NCBI GenBank assembly: GCA_030432925.1
Contig: JAUILT010000014.1
Span: forward strand, 1 to 43,627
Source: Bdellovibrionia bacterium
GTDB lineage: Bacteria > Bdellovibrionota > Bdellovibrionia > Bdellovibrionales > UBA1609
Length of the DNA: 43,627 bases
Reading direction: 5' to 3'
The notes beneath the pieces are model-generated. The model ran no database searches. It saw only the letters and a program-made list of their open reading frames with translations, and had not been told where the DNA came from. Shown in pieces: positions 8,344-16,151 of this stretch; positions within the stretch are counted from its first letter, which is position 1; every line of letters begins with the position of its first letter. The position numbers were made by a program, and so were the translations under genes.

Positions 8344-10077
8344 TTCCTCGCTTTGTATGGAGTCATTGCAATCACCCAATTGTTTTTTTAAAGACTTTGA
8401 CAGGTCTTCAATTTTCAATGGTTTTGTGATGTAGTCGTTCATCCCAATGGCCATACATTTATCTCGGACATCAGAGAAGGCATTGGCTGTCATAGCAATT
8501 ATAGGAATCTCATTATCGAATTGACGGATCTTTTTTGTGGCAGAGAGGCCATCCATTTTGGGCATTTGAAAATCCATTAATATTGCGCTGTATTTTTTTT
8601 GTCGAGCCATTTCTACGGCCTCAGCCCCGTTGTGAGCCAACTCAAATTGGAATCCTAAGTGAGTCAGCATGGCGATTCCCAGCTTTTGATTGATGGGGTG
8701 GTCTTCAGCAAGAAGAATACAAAAATCATTGCAAGAGGGCTGGTGAGAGGAGGGGGGAGGAGGTTGCACCTGAGAAGCTTTTTTAGTTGTTGAGTCTAGG
8801 CAGAGTTGGCTGAGTGTCTCAAAGAGAATATTACTTCGTACAGGTTTAAAGATGATTTTTACAGAAGAATTTTGATTATTAAAACTCATCGCATCTTGAA
8901 AAGATGGAGGGCAAAGCAGAACAGTTTTTTTTGAGGAGTTTTGAGAAAGTTGATATATTTTTTTGATTTCTTCGTCATCAATGGTTCTGCTATCGATAAG
9001 AAAGACCTCTTTGTTTTTACTAGAGTAGAGCTGGTCGAGATTTATATCTGTAAACTCTCTTTTTTGGACGTTGACGCCCCAAGATTGCAAACGATGATCA
9101 AGGTTGTCAAAAAAAGTTCCTGCAATCCCTATAATCGTAGTTTCTGGTAGGTGGAGAGACTTGGGTGGGATTCGTTGAGTCTTCGTGCTAGGGTTATTTA
9201 ATACTAATGAAAATGTAAATTTGGACCCTAAACCCAGTTGGCTTTGGGTGCTCATTCGACCTCCCATTTTTTCTACCAGCCCTTTTGAAATGGAGAGTCC
9301 TAATCCGGTACCTCCAAATTTTCTAGTATCCGTAAGGTCTGATTGTACGAAAGGGTGAAATATTTTTTTTAGACTTTTTGGATCAATGCCAATACCAGTG
9401 TCGTTAATGCTGATGACCACTTTGAATTGGCTATTGTTATTGATCCAGCAGCCTGAGGCGTTGATGGAAACCTCTCCGGCATCCGTAAACTTTATAGCGT
9501 TGCCAATGAGGTTGATTAAGATCTGACGTAGTTTTCCCTCGTCACCTAAAAGCTCATTAGGAATTGTTTCGCTAATAAAAACAGGAAGTTCCAGATTTTT
9601 TTGGTAGGCCAAATAAGCCATACTCTCAACAGTATCTTCAATACATTGTCTGAGACAAAAAGGTTGATTTTCTAGGGTCACTTCTCCGGCTTCAACCTTT
9701 GAAAACTCAAGAATGTCATTAATTAATTCCAAAAGCAGATCGCTGGACTTTTGAGTGACATCAACTTGGCGTTTTTGAGACTCTGTTAGATTTGATAGTG
9801 ATAGTAGGTCTAAATATCCAATGATACCATTGAGGGGTGTTCTAATTTCATGGCTCATATTGGCAAGAAATTGATCTTTAGCTTTACTGGCAGCGATGGC
9901 CTTATCTCTTTCTATAGCAAGCTGCTTTGTCCTTTCTTCAACAAGTTGCTCTAAGTCTTGATTGAGTTTAAAGAGCTGTTCACTTTTTTCTTCGAGAAGA
10001 TGCTCAGCTTCGATTCGAGATTTCTCCAGGCGAGAGAGTTTTTTTCGTAGAGCAGCAACAATTTCAGAGTCATTCAT
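8326..10077 (-). CDS. Soluble hybrid histidine kinase, probable partner of H-NOX
   Basis: 583 residues, no membrane helices. Order: coiled coil (1-60); HisKA dimerisation domain with MSHEIRTPLNGIIGY, phosphorylated His76; ATPase domain with the N box NLIGNAIKFT, the G1 box NDTGIGID and G2 box GGTGLGLSI; a degenerate receiver-like domain (about 312-425) that keeps FLIDSR and a KP pair; and a complete receiver (about 450-565) with Asp502 in ILMDFQMPKMDG. It overlaps the H-NOX gene by eight bases. The lack of its own sensor domain and this linkage match known H-NOX-controlled kinases, in which NO-bound H-NOX changes kinase activity. Phosphate probably flows to the HPt and receivers of the same operon. 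Confidence 0.92.
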   Translation of the reverse strand: MNDSEIVAALRKKLSRLEKSRIEAEHLLEEKSEQLFKLNQDLEQLVEERTKQLAIERDKAIAASKAKDQFLANMSHEIRTPLNGIIGYLDLLSLSNLTESQKRQVDVTQKSSDLLLELINDILEFSKVEAGEVTLENQPFCLRQCIEDTVESMAYLAYQKNLELPVFISETIPNELLGDEGKLRQILINLIGNAIKFTDAGEVSINASGCWINNNSQFKVVISINDTGIGIDPKSLKKIFHPFVQSDLTDTRKFGGTGLGLSISKGLVEKMGGRMSTQSQLGLGSKFTFSLVLNNPSTKTQRIPPKSLHLPETTIIGIAGTFFDNLDHRLQSWGVNVQKREFTDINLDQLYSSKNKEVFLIDSRTIDDEEIKKIYQLSQNSSKKTVLLCPPSFQDAMSFNNQNSSVKIIFKPVRSNILFETLSQLCLDSTTKKASQVQPPPPSSHQPSCNDFCILLAEDHPINQKLGIAMLTHLGFQFELAHNGAEAVEMARQKKYSAILMDFQMPKMDGLSATKKIRQFDNEIPIIAMTANAFSDVRDKCMAIGMNDYITKPLKIEDLSKSLKKQLGDCNDSIQSEELRSPK

Positions 10078-10630
10078 CTTGCACCTCGCAGCCTTGTGTT
10101 ATTTTAAAGAGGGCAAAGTGACCATTTTCATTTTTTCCACTGTTGAGTATTGTAAGGGATTCTTTTTGCCCAAAGTATGAAATTGTTTCGAGAATGAGTC
10201 CTTGCGCAAGGGGAGCAAAAGGACGTACAGATTGATAGGTAAGAAGCATCTCTTTGTCATTGATCATCTCAAAGTTAAAACTTGGAAGTTCAGCGTCTGG
10301 GTAGAGTTTTTTAACACTGACATGAATATAAGAATCCAAAGACTGTAAAAAGAAAAAAACATTTTTATGTTTATAAAAATCTGGATATTTGACAACAAAC
10401 ACTTTTCCTAGGTGACGCCCAAAAGATATTAACAATTGGTCAGTGTTTGACTGAGTGAGTTTGCTAAACTTTTGGACAATGGAGAGGGCCTCTTTATGGT
10501 CGTAGGTGCCTACGGATGTATAGGAACCTCCAGAGTTGAGGTCAGCATCTTCGAGCAGGTGTTCTGTTTGGACCTCACCTATAATAGACTCTATTAATTG
10601 AATCAGTTCATTGAATACAATGCCTTTCAT
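10070..10630 (-). CDS. H-NOX haem nitric-oxide sensor
   Basis: 186-residue stand-alone H-NOX (HNOB) domain that binds haem and senses NO in the cytoplasm. The start MKGIVFNELIQLIE is typical. The proximal haem ligand is His103 in LDSYIHVSVKKLYP, followed by the family PSF at about 116-118. The propionate-clamping Y-x-S-x-R motif is Tyr132, Ser134, Arg136 in YQSVRPFAP. These positions agree with those of characterised H-NOX proteins. A distal-pocket tyrosine for oxygen binding cannot be judged without a model; bacterial kinase-linked members normally exclude oxygen. It overlaps the upstream receiver gene by four bases and the kinase gene by eight, so one transcript and translational coupling are likely. 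Confidence 0.92.
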   Translation of the reverse strand: MKGIVFNELIQLIESIIGEVQTEHLLEDADLNSGGSYTSVGTYDHKEALSIVQKFSKLTQSNTDQLLISFGRHLGKVFVVKYPDFYKHKNVFFFLQSLDSYIHVSVKKLYPDAELPSFNFEMINDKEMLLTYQSVRPFAPLAQGLILETISYFGQKESLTILNSGKNENGHFALFKITQGCEVQDE

Positions 10631-11367
10631 GGGGAGCCCTCTTTGTTCTCTGCGGAGAGAGGGGTTTCTTCTGGCTGTGCCTTAAATTGCTCATTCCAGA
10701 GTTCTCTGCACATGAGCCTTAGTTTTTTTTGAATGGGTAAGGTTGTTCCAATAAACGTGAGTTTCACCAGAAAGTGCCCCTCTTTGGGAGTTACTTTTCC
10801 GATTTGTGCTTTTATAGGGGGGCACTCGTATTTTTGAAACAAATTATTGGTAACCTCTACAATTTGCCCTGCTTCAGGGCGATAGCTAAATAAAAGTGTG
10901 ATTCCAACTTCGGAGAGACCGATCATTTGATAGGGAAGACTACAATGGGCTATTTTGTATTCAGAATTTTTAACAGGTCGGTATTCTTGCCAGGAAATAT
11001 CACTTCCGAGAAGTCTTTTAAACTTTTCAGAAAATAGCACAGGATCTACCGGCTTCACCATATAGTCATTGGCTCCTAATTTTATGGCTTGGCTGATATT
11101 GGCCGAGTCAGATCGGCCGCTTGATACAAGAACAGGCAGGTGAGGGCCAGATTCAGAGCGGCGAATTCTTTTTATGAGTTCAAATCCTCCCATAAAAGGC
11201 ATTTGTAGATCTACGATAATTGCAGTGAACTGTTCTTCATGGAGAAGGTCCAGGGCATCATGGCCATTGGCTGCTGTGACAGCAAGAGCTCCTTCTTGAG
11301 TGACCAGTGAAGAGATGATTAGAGCATCTGCAGGGTTGTCATCGACTATGAGTATTTTAGCGCTCAT
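10627..11367 (-). CDS. Response regulator with receiver and PilZ-like C-terminal domain
   Basis: 246 residues. The receiver (1-120) has Asp9, Asp10, phosphoacceptor Asp53 in IIVDLQMPFMGG and the MVKPVD lysine. The C-terminal part (about 135-230) has the pattern of a PilZ-type beta barrel: IGLSEVGITLLFSYRPEAGQ followed by a beta hairpin and KLTFIGTTLPIQKKLR. The usual PilZ c-di-GMP residues (RxxxR, D/NxSxxG) are not clearly kept; SEVG may be a remnant. It may be an output arm that links NO sensing to motility or surface state. It overlaps its neighbours by four bases on both sides. The receiver call is firm; the PilZ likeness is tentative. Confidence 0.8.
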   Translation of the reverse strand: MSAKILIVDDNPADALIISSLVTQEGALAVTAANGHDALDLLHEEQFTAIIVDLQMPFMGGFELIKRIRRSESGPHLPVLVSSGRSDSANISQAIKLGANDYMVKPVDPVLFSEKFKRLLGSDISWQEYRPVKNSEYKIAHCSLPYQMIGLSEVGITLLFSYRPEAGQIVEVTNNLFQKYECPPIKAQIGKVTPKEGHFLVKLTFIGTTLPIQKKLRLMCRELWNEQFKAQPEETPLSAENKEGSP

Positions 11368-11756
11368 GCTGACACCTCTTTGTTGGTATCAGGGTTTAAT
11401 AATTCTTCTACGGCATTTAAGAATTTTTTATTTCCAATGATAGGCTTTTTAAAAGTAAATGAGGCTCCTAAGGACTTACAGGTGTATTTGAGGTCATTGT
11501 CTTGTCGAGAAGAGAGAACAATGACAGGTATATCCTTCATACAGTAACTTCCACGAAATCCCAATAGGAACTGAATCCCCGTTACGTAAGGCATTTTGAT
11601 GTCCAAAAGTAAGAGGTCGTACCTTTCACGAATGAGTTTTTCTGAAGCATCCAGGCCGTTGAGAGCAAAGGTTACGCTATACCCTTTAACGGTCAAAAGA
11701 GACTCAAGGATTTTTCTGTCGGCAGGATTGTCTTCTGCAATTAGGATTTTTTTCAT
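11364..11756 (-). CDS. Single-domain CheY-like response regulator
   Basis: 130-residue stand-alone receiver. Acidic Glu8-Asp9, phosphoacceptor Asp52 in LLLLDIKMPYVTG, the switch Ser in VIVLSSRQ and Lys in FTFKKPI are all present. With no output domain, it may act as a phosphate sink or shuttle, or bind a partner protein directly. It lies between the HPt gene (one-base gap) and the receiver-PilZ-like gene (four-base overlap) in the six-gene operon. Confidence 0.9.
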   Translation of the reverse strand: MKKILIAEDNPADRKILESLLTVKGYSVTFALNGLDASEKLIRERYDLLLLDIKMPYVTGIQFLLGFRGSYCMKDIPVIVLSSRQDNDLKYTCKSLGASFTFKKPIIGNKKFLNAVEELLNPDTNKEVSA

Positions 11757-11757
11757 C

Positions 11758-12120
11758 TTAAACTCCCATTTCTTCTTCCAGTTGAGAGAGGGCTTGAAGT
11801 GTTTGTTCTAGAAGAGGCCTTAATTGGTCCATAGAAGATACAAGTTCTTGAGGAGGTTTTTTTTCATGACAGAGGGATTCAATGTGATCGCAGAGTTGAC
11901 CAAGGTCTCTTGCACCAACACTTTGACTTGTAGACTTGAGAGTGTGGGCAAGGTGTTCAAGCTGTTCAAAATCTTTGGATTCCAAACTTTGAAACATACC
12001 TTGTACAAACTGATGGGCATCTTGTTTAAAGATATTTTTGATTTCGAGGTATAATATCTGTCCATCAGGTGTTTTGATGCCAAACATATAATTAATCACT
12101 TCAGAATCCAGCTTGATCAT
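11758..12120 (-). CDS. Histidine phosphotransfer (HPt) protein
   Basis: 120-residue all-helical HPt protein. The phosphohistidine is His59 in HLAHTLKSTSQSVGA, with the conserved Lys62 and Gly-Ala that shape the exposed His. The second helix of the bundle, LGQLCDHIESLC, follows. It would carry phosphate from the kinase receiver (Asp502) to the stand-alone receivers or to the OmpR-type regulator. It overlaps the upstream receiver gene by four bases. Its presence completes a His-Asp-His-Asp relay within one operon. Confidence 0.9.
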   Translation of the reverse strand: MIKLDSEVINYMFGIKTPDGQILYLEIKNIFKQDAHQFVQGMFQSLESKDFEQLEHLAHTLKSTSQSVGARDLGQLCDHIESLCHEKKPPQELVSSMDQLRPLLEQTLQALSQLEEEMGV

Positions 12121-12563
12121 AAAACCCCCTTCTGAAATTGTTGAATTGTGATTTTTGCCTGGAACTCAATATTTTTCCAGCCACAGGACTTCTCCCAGAA
12201 ATCCAACATTTTCAGGTGCTTGACTGGAGGGGGGACAATAGTTCTATGATCGAGTCCGGAGCATAAGATGAACCCCAAGTTGTTGTCGTCCATGGGCCGT
12301 TGGGAGGCATAGGTATCAAAAAGTTTTAGGGTTTCTTGTCCTCCGTAGTGGGGCATATTCCAATCCAGGGTCATTAGGTCAAAATGGTATTTTTTATATT
12401 TTTCTAGAGCGGAAAGACCGCAGTCTGCGGTTTCAACCTCACATCCTAAGCTGGAGAGAATTCTTGTGAGGATGAGGCTTGTTCCTGGGTGATCATCAAC
12501 CACCAGAACTTTAAGATCAGGGGGTTGATGGCCTGTTATAAATTGAAACGTATCCTTGATCAT
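12117..12563 (-). CDS. Receiver-domain response regulator, first gene of the NO phosphorelay operon
   Basis: 148 residues from ATG at 12563, chosen because AAAGGAG lies five bases upstream; the frame stays open further (to 12710) but that extension has no such site. A short lead (1-16) precedes a receiver with Asp23-Asp24 and phosphoacceptor Asp67 in MTLDWNMPHYGG. The C-terminal half diverges from standard receivers: the region after ILCSGL, ending in FWEKSCGWKN, is longer and the usual KP pair is absent. It may be a modified receiver with altered dephosphorylation. It follows gmd on the same strand after 109 bases and overlaps the HPt gene by four. Confidence 0.82.
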   Translation of the reverse strand: MIKDTFQFITGHQPPDLKVLVVDDHPGTSLILTRILSSLGCEVETADCGLSALEKYKKYHFDLMTLDWNMPHYGGQETLKLFDTYASQRPMDDNNLGFILCSGLDHRTIVPPPVKHLKMLDFWEKSCGWKNIEFQAKITIQQFQKGVL

Positions 12564-12672
12564 GGTTTCTCCTTTACTGAGAACAGTTTGGGAGAAGATC
12601 ATTGAGGGCGTATCCAAGGAGTGTGGAGATTTCTGGATCAGTAGACTCTTAGAGACGCATTTTATCAGACAA

Positions 12673-13677
12673 CTAGTTTTTGAATTGGTTTCCCACGCCA
12701 TGGGAGTCAAGGTCTGCTTTTACCATGATCTTAACCAGGTCTTCAAAAGAGGTTTTAGGTGTCCAGCCTAACTTTTGCTTAGCTTTTGAAGCGTCACCAA
12801 TCAACAGCTCCACTTCTGTGGGGCGGAAATAGCGTTCATCGATTTCTACGAAATCATTATAGTCACGGCCAACACAGCCAAAGGCAATTTCCAGAAATTG
12901 GCGCACACTCCAGGTTTCACCGGTGGCAATAACATAATCATCTGGTTCTTCTTGTTGGAGCATGAGCCACATAGCTTCCACGTAGTCTTTGGCATAGCCC
13001 CAGTCTCTTTTGGCATCAAGGTTTCCGAGGTAAAGTTTTTTATCTTGGCCGGACAGAATACGTGCAAGACCTCGGGTGATTTTTCTAGTGACAAAAGTCT
13101 CACCTCTTCGAGGGCTTTCATGATTGAATAAAATCCCATTAGAAGCGTGCATACCATAACCTTCGCGGTAGTTTCTCGTCTGATGAAAGGCGAATACTTT
13201 GGCGCAAGCGTAGGGTGAGCGCGGATAAAAGGGGGTGGTTTCACTTTGGGGTACGGCTTGAACCAATCCGTACATTTCGGAGCTGGAGGCTTGATAAACG
13301 CGTGTGGATTTGGCCGCGCCCGTATTTTTTACAGCTTCAAGAATTCTCAGTGAGCCATTGGCCACAATGTCTACTGTATAGAGAGGCTCGTCGAAACTCA
13401 CCCTCACATGGCTTTGAGCTCCAAGGTTGTAAATTTCATCGGGTTCAATTTTATCAATCAGTTTTTCAAGACAGCTGGCATCAGCAAGGTCGCCATAGTG
13501 CAGGTGAAAGCGCTGGTTTTCCACATGGGGATCTTGAAAGATATGCATGATTCGACCGGTATTGAATGAGGAGGACCGGCGGATGATGCCGTGAACTTCA
13601 TAGCCTTTTTCTAAAAGCAGTTCTGCTAAATAAGACCCGTCTTGTCCGGTGACACCGGTGATCAATGCTTTTTTCAT
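12673..13677 (-). CDS. gmd: GDP-mannose 4,6-dehydratase
   Basis: 334-residue enzyme turning GDP-D-mannose into GDP-4-keto-6-deoxymannose with bound NADP, the entry step to fucose, colitose, rhamnose and perosamine. Seen: [20 protein letters not shown] (NADP loop), RRSSSFNT, the catalytic SSSEMYG and YACAK (Tyr-x3-Lys), [16 protein letters not shown], and [17 protein letters not shown] near the end. Length is slightly short of the usual 340-370. AGGG eight bases upstream supports the start. It is divergent from a paralogue at 13789, with shared promoter DNA. It lies upstream of the signalling operon on the same strand. Confidence 0.93.
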   Translation of the reverse strand: MKKALITGVTGQDGSYLAELLLEKGYEVHGIIRRSSSFNTGRIMHIFQDPHVENQRFHLHYGDLADASCLEKLIDKIEPDEIYNLGAQSHVRVSFDEPLYTVDIVANGSLRILEAVKNTGAAKSTRVYQASSSEMYGLVQAVPQSETTPFYPRSPYACAKVFAFHQTRNYREGYGMHASNGILFNHESPRRGETFVTRKITRGLARILSGQDKKLYLGNLDAKRDWGYAKDYVEAMWLMLQQEEPDDYVIATGETWSVRQFLEIAFGCVGRDYNDFVEIDERYFRPTEVELLIGDASKAKQKLGWTPKTSFEDLVKIMVKADLDSHGVGNQFKN

Positions 13678-13711
13678 AACGCACCCTTGCTAAGAGGTTG
13701 GAAATCCTCAG

Positions 13712-13740
13712 AGTATTAGATGATTCTCAAAGTGAGTCAA
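13712..13740 (-). promoter_or_regulatory. gmd: Sigma70-like promoter candidate for gmd
   Basis: On the minus strand TTGACT (13740-13735) matches the -35 consensus at five of six bases. AATACT (13717-13712) matches the -10 at four of six, with the ideal 17-base spacer. The predicted start would lie near 13705, about 28 bases before the gmd ATG. Confidence 0.45.
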
Positions 13741-13758
13741 GAGTCTGCAAGTGACTCT
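13740..13758. promoter_or_regulatory. Dyad AGAGTC-N7-GACTCT beside the gmd promoter
   Basis: AGAGTC at 13740-13745 is inversely repeated as GACTCT at 13753-13758. It abuts the candidate -35 box of gmd and lies upstream of the divergent paralogue, so a regulator bound here could act on both. A further direct copy of GAGTC occurs at 13734-13738. No family of regulator is recognised. Confidence 0.3.
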
Positions 13759-13788
13759 ATGGGCCGAGATAGGGTAGGGTCTTTGCCT

Positions 13789-14805
13789 ATGAAGAAAACA
13801 GCTTTGATTACAGGAATTGCCGGGCAGGACGGTTGCTATCTTTCTAAGCTTCTTTTGCAAAGTGGCTATCAGGTTTACGGAACAACCCACTCGACGGACC
13901 GCTCGCGTTTGTGGCGATTGGAAGAAGAAGGTCACCTGAACGATATAGACATTTTGCATTTGGACTTGAGAGATCGGGACAAGATCGCTGATAGCATTAA
14001 GGAGCTGTGCCCCACGGAGCTTTACAATTTGGGGGCACAGTCCCTAGTGGGTAAATCATCGACTCATCCGTTTTATACCTCTGAGGTGAATGCCATGGGG
14101 GCGCTGGCACTTTTGGAGGCAGTGAGAAAATACTCTCCTGAGACTCGGTACTATCAGGCCTCCAGTTCTGAGATTTATGGCAATACTCAAGAGAGCCCTC
14201 AATCAGAAAAAACCTGCTTTCAGCCAAGAAACCCTTATGGGGTGTCTAAACAGTATGCCCATTGGATGACTAAAACATACCGAACTCACTTTGGCCTGCA
14301 TACCTCCTGTGGAATACTTTTTAATCATGAATCTCCCTACCGGGGGGAGGATTTTGTCACAGGCAAAATCACTCAAGGCTTGGCACGGGTGAGTCTGGGG
14401 ATGCTGGAGAAAATTGAAGTGGGCAATGTTCAGGCGCGGAGGGACTGGGGCTTTTCGGGGGACTACGTGCGGGCTATGCACATGATGCTTCAACAGCCTC
14501 AAGGAGATGAGTATGTGGTCAGTACTGGCAGGCTACACACGGTTCAGGACCTGATCAATGCAGCAGCCCAGGCTTTAGAAATGTCTCTTGAGTGGCAGGG
14601 TGAGGAGCTAGAGACCGTGGCTCTTTATAAGGGCCGCGAGGTGGTGAGTGTGAACTCTCAATTCTTCAGAAAAAATGAAACGAGTCAGCTCGTGGGAGAC
14701 TCTTCAAAGGCAAGAGAAGTATTGGGGTGGGAGCCTCAGGTGAGTTTTGAACAGTTGATAACCATGATGGTCCAAGCAGATTTACGGCGGCTTCAGTCTG
14801 CTTAA
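13789..14805 (+). CDS. Second GDP-mannose 4,6-dehydratase-like enzyme
   Basis: 338 residues from ATG 13789; the open frame reaches 13720 but the family start MKKTALITGIAGQDGCYL begins here, with AGGG about ten bases upstream. It has GIAGQDG, SSSEIYGNTQ, the Tyr-x3-Lys in YGVSKQYAHW, NHESPYRGEDFVTGKI and RRDWGFSGDYV, all shared with gmd. The RRSSSF stretch of true Gmd is replaced here by THSTDRSRLW, and the DSSKAREVLGW end is kept. It may be a second Gmd or act on a related GDP-sugar. The two copies are clearly different in sequence, so this is not a recent duplication. Confidence 0.82.
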   Translation: MKKTALITGIAGQDGCYLSKLLLQSGYQVYGTTHSTDRSRLWRLEEEGHLNDIDILHLDLRDRDKIADSIKELCPTELYNLGAQSLVGKSSTHPFYTSEVNAMGALALLEAVRKYSPETRYYQASSSEIYGNTQESPQSEKTCFQPRNPYGVSKQYAHWMTKTYRTHFGLHTSCGILFNHESPYRGEDFVTGKITQGLARVSLGMLEKIEVGNVQARRDWGFSGDYVRAMHMMLQQPQGDEYVVSTGRLHTVQDLINAAAQALEMSLEWQGEELETVALYKGREVVSVNSQFFRKNETSQLVGDSSKAREVLGWEPQVSFEQLITMMVQADLRRLQSA

Positions 14806-14887
14806 AAATACTCTCTGATCTGTCTCCAGCTCAATCCCAAAAATTCAAACCGGATCGGTAGAAACTGATTGTATAAAAAGAAAATTT

Positions 14888-15913
14888 TTAGAGGGCGTTG
14901 GCATACCACTCGATAGTATTTTTTAATCCCTGCTCAAAAGGCATCTGGGCTTTGTAGCCAATGATTTTTTCTGCCTTGGAGGTGTCGCACATACGGCGAG
15001 GCTGTCCGGTGATACCTTGGGGGTTGAACTGAGGCTCTAGTTTTTTCCTCTTTATTTCTCCCACAAAGCGAGCAATTATTTGGGCGACTTCTTTGATGGT
15101 GATCTCCTCAAAAGCGCCAATATTCACTGGGTCGGCCTCAGCGTGGCGGGCAGCGACCTCTAAACAGCCTCGGGCAAAGTCATCCACATAGAGAAAGGAG
15201 CGAGAGTGGGAGCCGTCACCCCATACGTCAAAAGTATCCCCCTCGGCATCAAAAGCTTTTTTGATGAGAGCCGGGACCACGTGGGAGAACTTCGGGTCAA
15301 AATTATCTCTGGGGCCGTAGCTGTTGTAGGGCCGAGCAATGGCGACACTGAGTCCATACTCTTCAGCGTATTTTTGGCCTAGGAATTCTTCCATACGCTT
15401 GGCCCAGCCATAGCCAGAGTTGGTGGGTTCGGGCTCGTCTTTCATGCCTTCCGTCTCAGGGGTGGGCAGTGAGCAGTGGCGTGGGTATACGCAAGCCGAA
15501 CTGCATACTAAAAAGCGTTTGGCCTCTTGTTCGTTGGCGGCTTTGATCACATTAAAAAATACTGTCAGGTTGCTTTGAAAAATACTCGCTGGGTGCCGTT
15601 TGTTATATTCAATACCAGCTACATCGGCAGCCATATTGATAACCACATCACAGTCCCTAGTGGCTCTTAGAGCGATAGCATAATCAGAAAGATCACCCGT
15701 GCGCACCTCTACGTTGGAAAGAACATTTTTTAAAAATAGAGGCTCTTTCTGGCGGCTGGGGACGACCACTTTGGCACCCAAAGTGACGAGTTGTTCCACG
15801 GCATGGCTGCCAATAAAACCAGAGCCTCCAGTAACACAGACAGTTTTGCCATTAAAAAACTGTTGGGTGTCCGGGTGAAAATCTTCTTTGGTGGTCAGGC
15901 TTTTGTAGGCCAT
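14888..15913 (-). CDS. GDP-L-fucose/GDP-L-colitose synthase-like epimerase-reductase
   Basis: 341 residues from ATG 15913 (AAAAAGG seven to eleven bases upstream; the frame remains open to 15970). NADP motif TGGSGFIGSH, SSACVYP, SGYGWAK (Tyr-x3-Lys), YGPRDNFDPKFSHVVPAL and FLYVDD. The Cys of SSACVYP and the His of SHVVPAL match the acid-base pair that inverts C3/C5 in GDP-fucose synthase (Fcl), so epimerisation plus C4 reduction is likely. With gmd and a ColD-like dehydratase close by, ColC (GDP-colitose synthase) is a good candidate; Fcl or a GDP-mannose epimerase remain possible. An N-terminal extension of about 25 residues precedes the Rossmann fold. It is divergent from the lipoprotein gene at 16152. 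Confidence 0.78.
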   Translation of the reverse strand: MAYKSLTTKEDFHPDTQQFFNGKTVCVTGGSGFIGSHAVEQLVTLGAKVVVPSRQKEPLFLKNVLSNVEVRTGDLSDYAIALRATRDCDVVINMAADVAGIEYNKRHPASIFQSNLTVFFNVIKAANEQEAKRFLVCSSACVYPRHCSLPTPETEGMKDEPEPTNSGYGWAKRMEEFLGQKYAEEYGLSVAIARPYNSYGPRDNFDPKFSHVVPALIKKAFDAEGDTFDVWGDGSHSRSFLYVDDFARGCLEVAARHAEADPVNIGAFEEITIKEVAQIIARFVGEIKRKKLEPQFNPQGITGQPRRMCDTSKAEKIIGYKAQMPFEQGLKNTIEWYANAL

Positions 15914-16046
15914 AGTTAACGAACCTTTTTTGAGAAATGTCGTATTTATTTGAGAGCCCAACTGTATCACCCAGGAATTTATATGGGTAGATCAAAGCGG
16001 GATGGGTGAGCGCCTCAGATCGATCCATAAATGCAAATTATGACTC

Positions 16047-16076
16047 AGTGTACCACATACTGTTGGCTTTTTTCAA
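16047..16076 (-). promoter_or_regulatory. Sigma70-like promoter candidate for the fucose/colitose synthase-like gene
   Basis: On the minus strand TTGAAA (16076-16071) matches the -35 at five of six bases and TACACT (16052-16047) the -10 at four of six, spaced by 18 bases. The leader to the ATG at 15913 would be about 125 bases. The rest of the 15914-16151 gap shows nothing else clear. Confidence 0.3.
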
Positions 16077-16151
16077 AGACTGAGCCCTCCTCTGAACCAC
16101 GACTTTAGCCGATAAGGATAACAGAATCATTGAAACAAAAACGAGGGACGT

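Noticed and set aside
16108-16115. GCCGATAA, identical to a sigma28 (flagellar) -10 box, upstream of the lipoprotein gene
   Set aside because: The bases at the expected -35 position (16089-16092) read CCTC and do not resemble TAAA.
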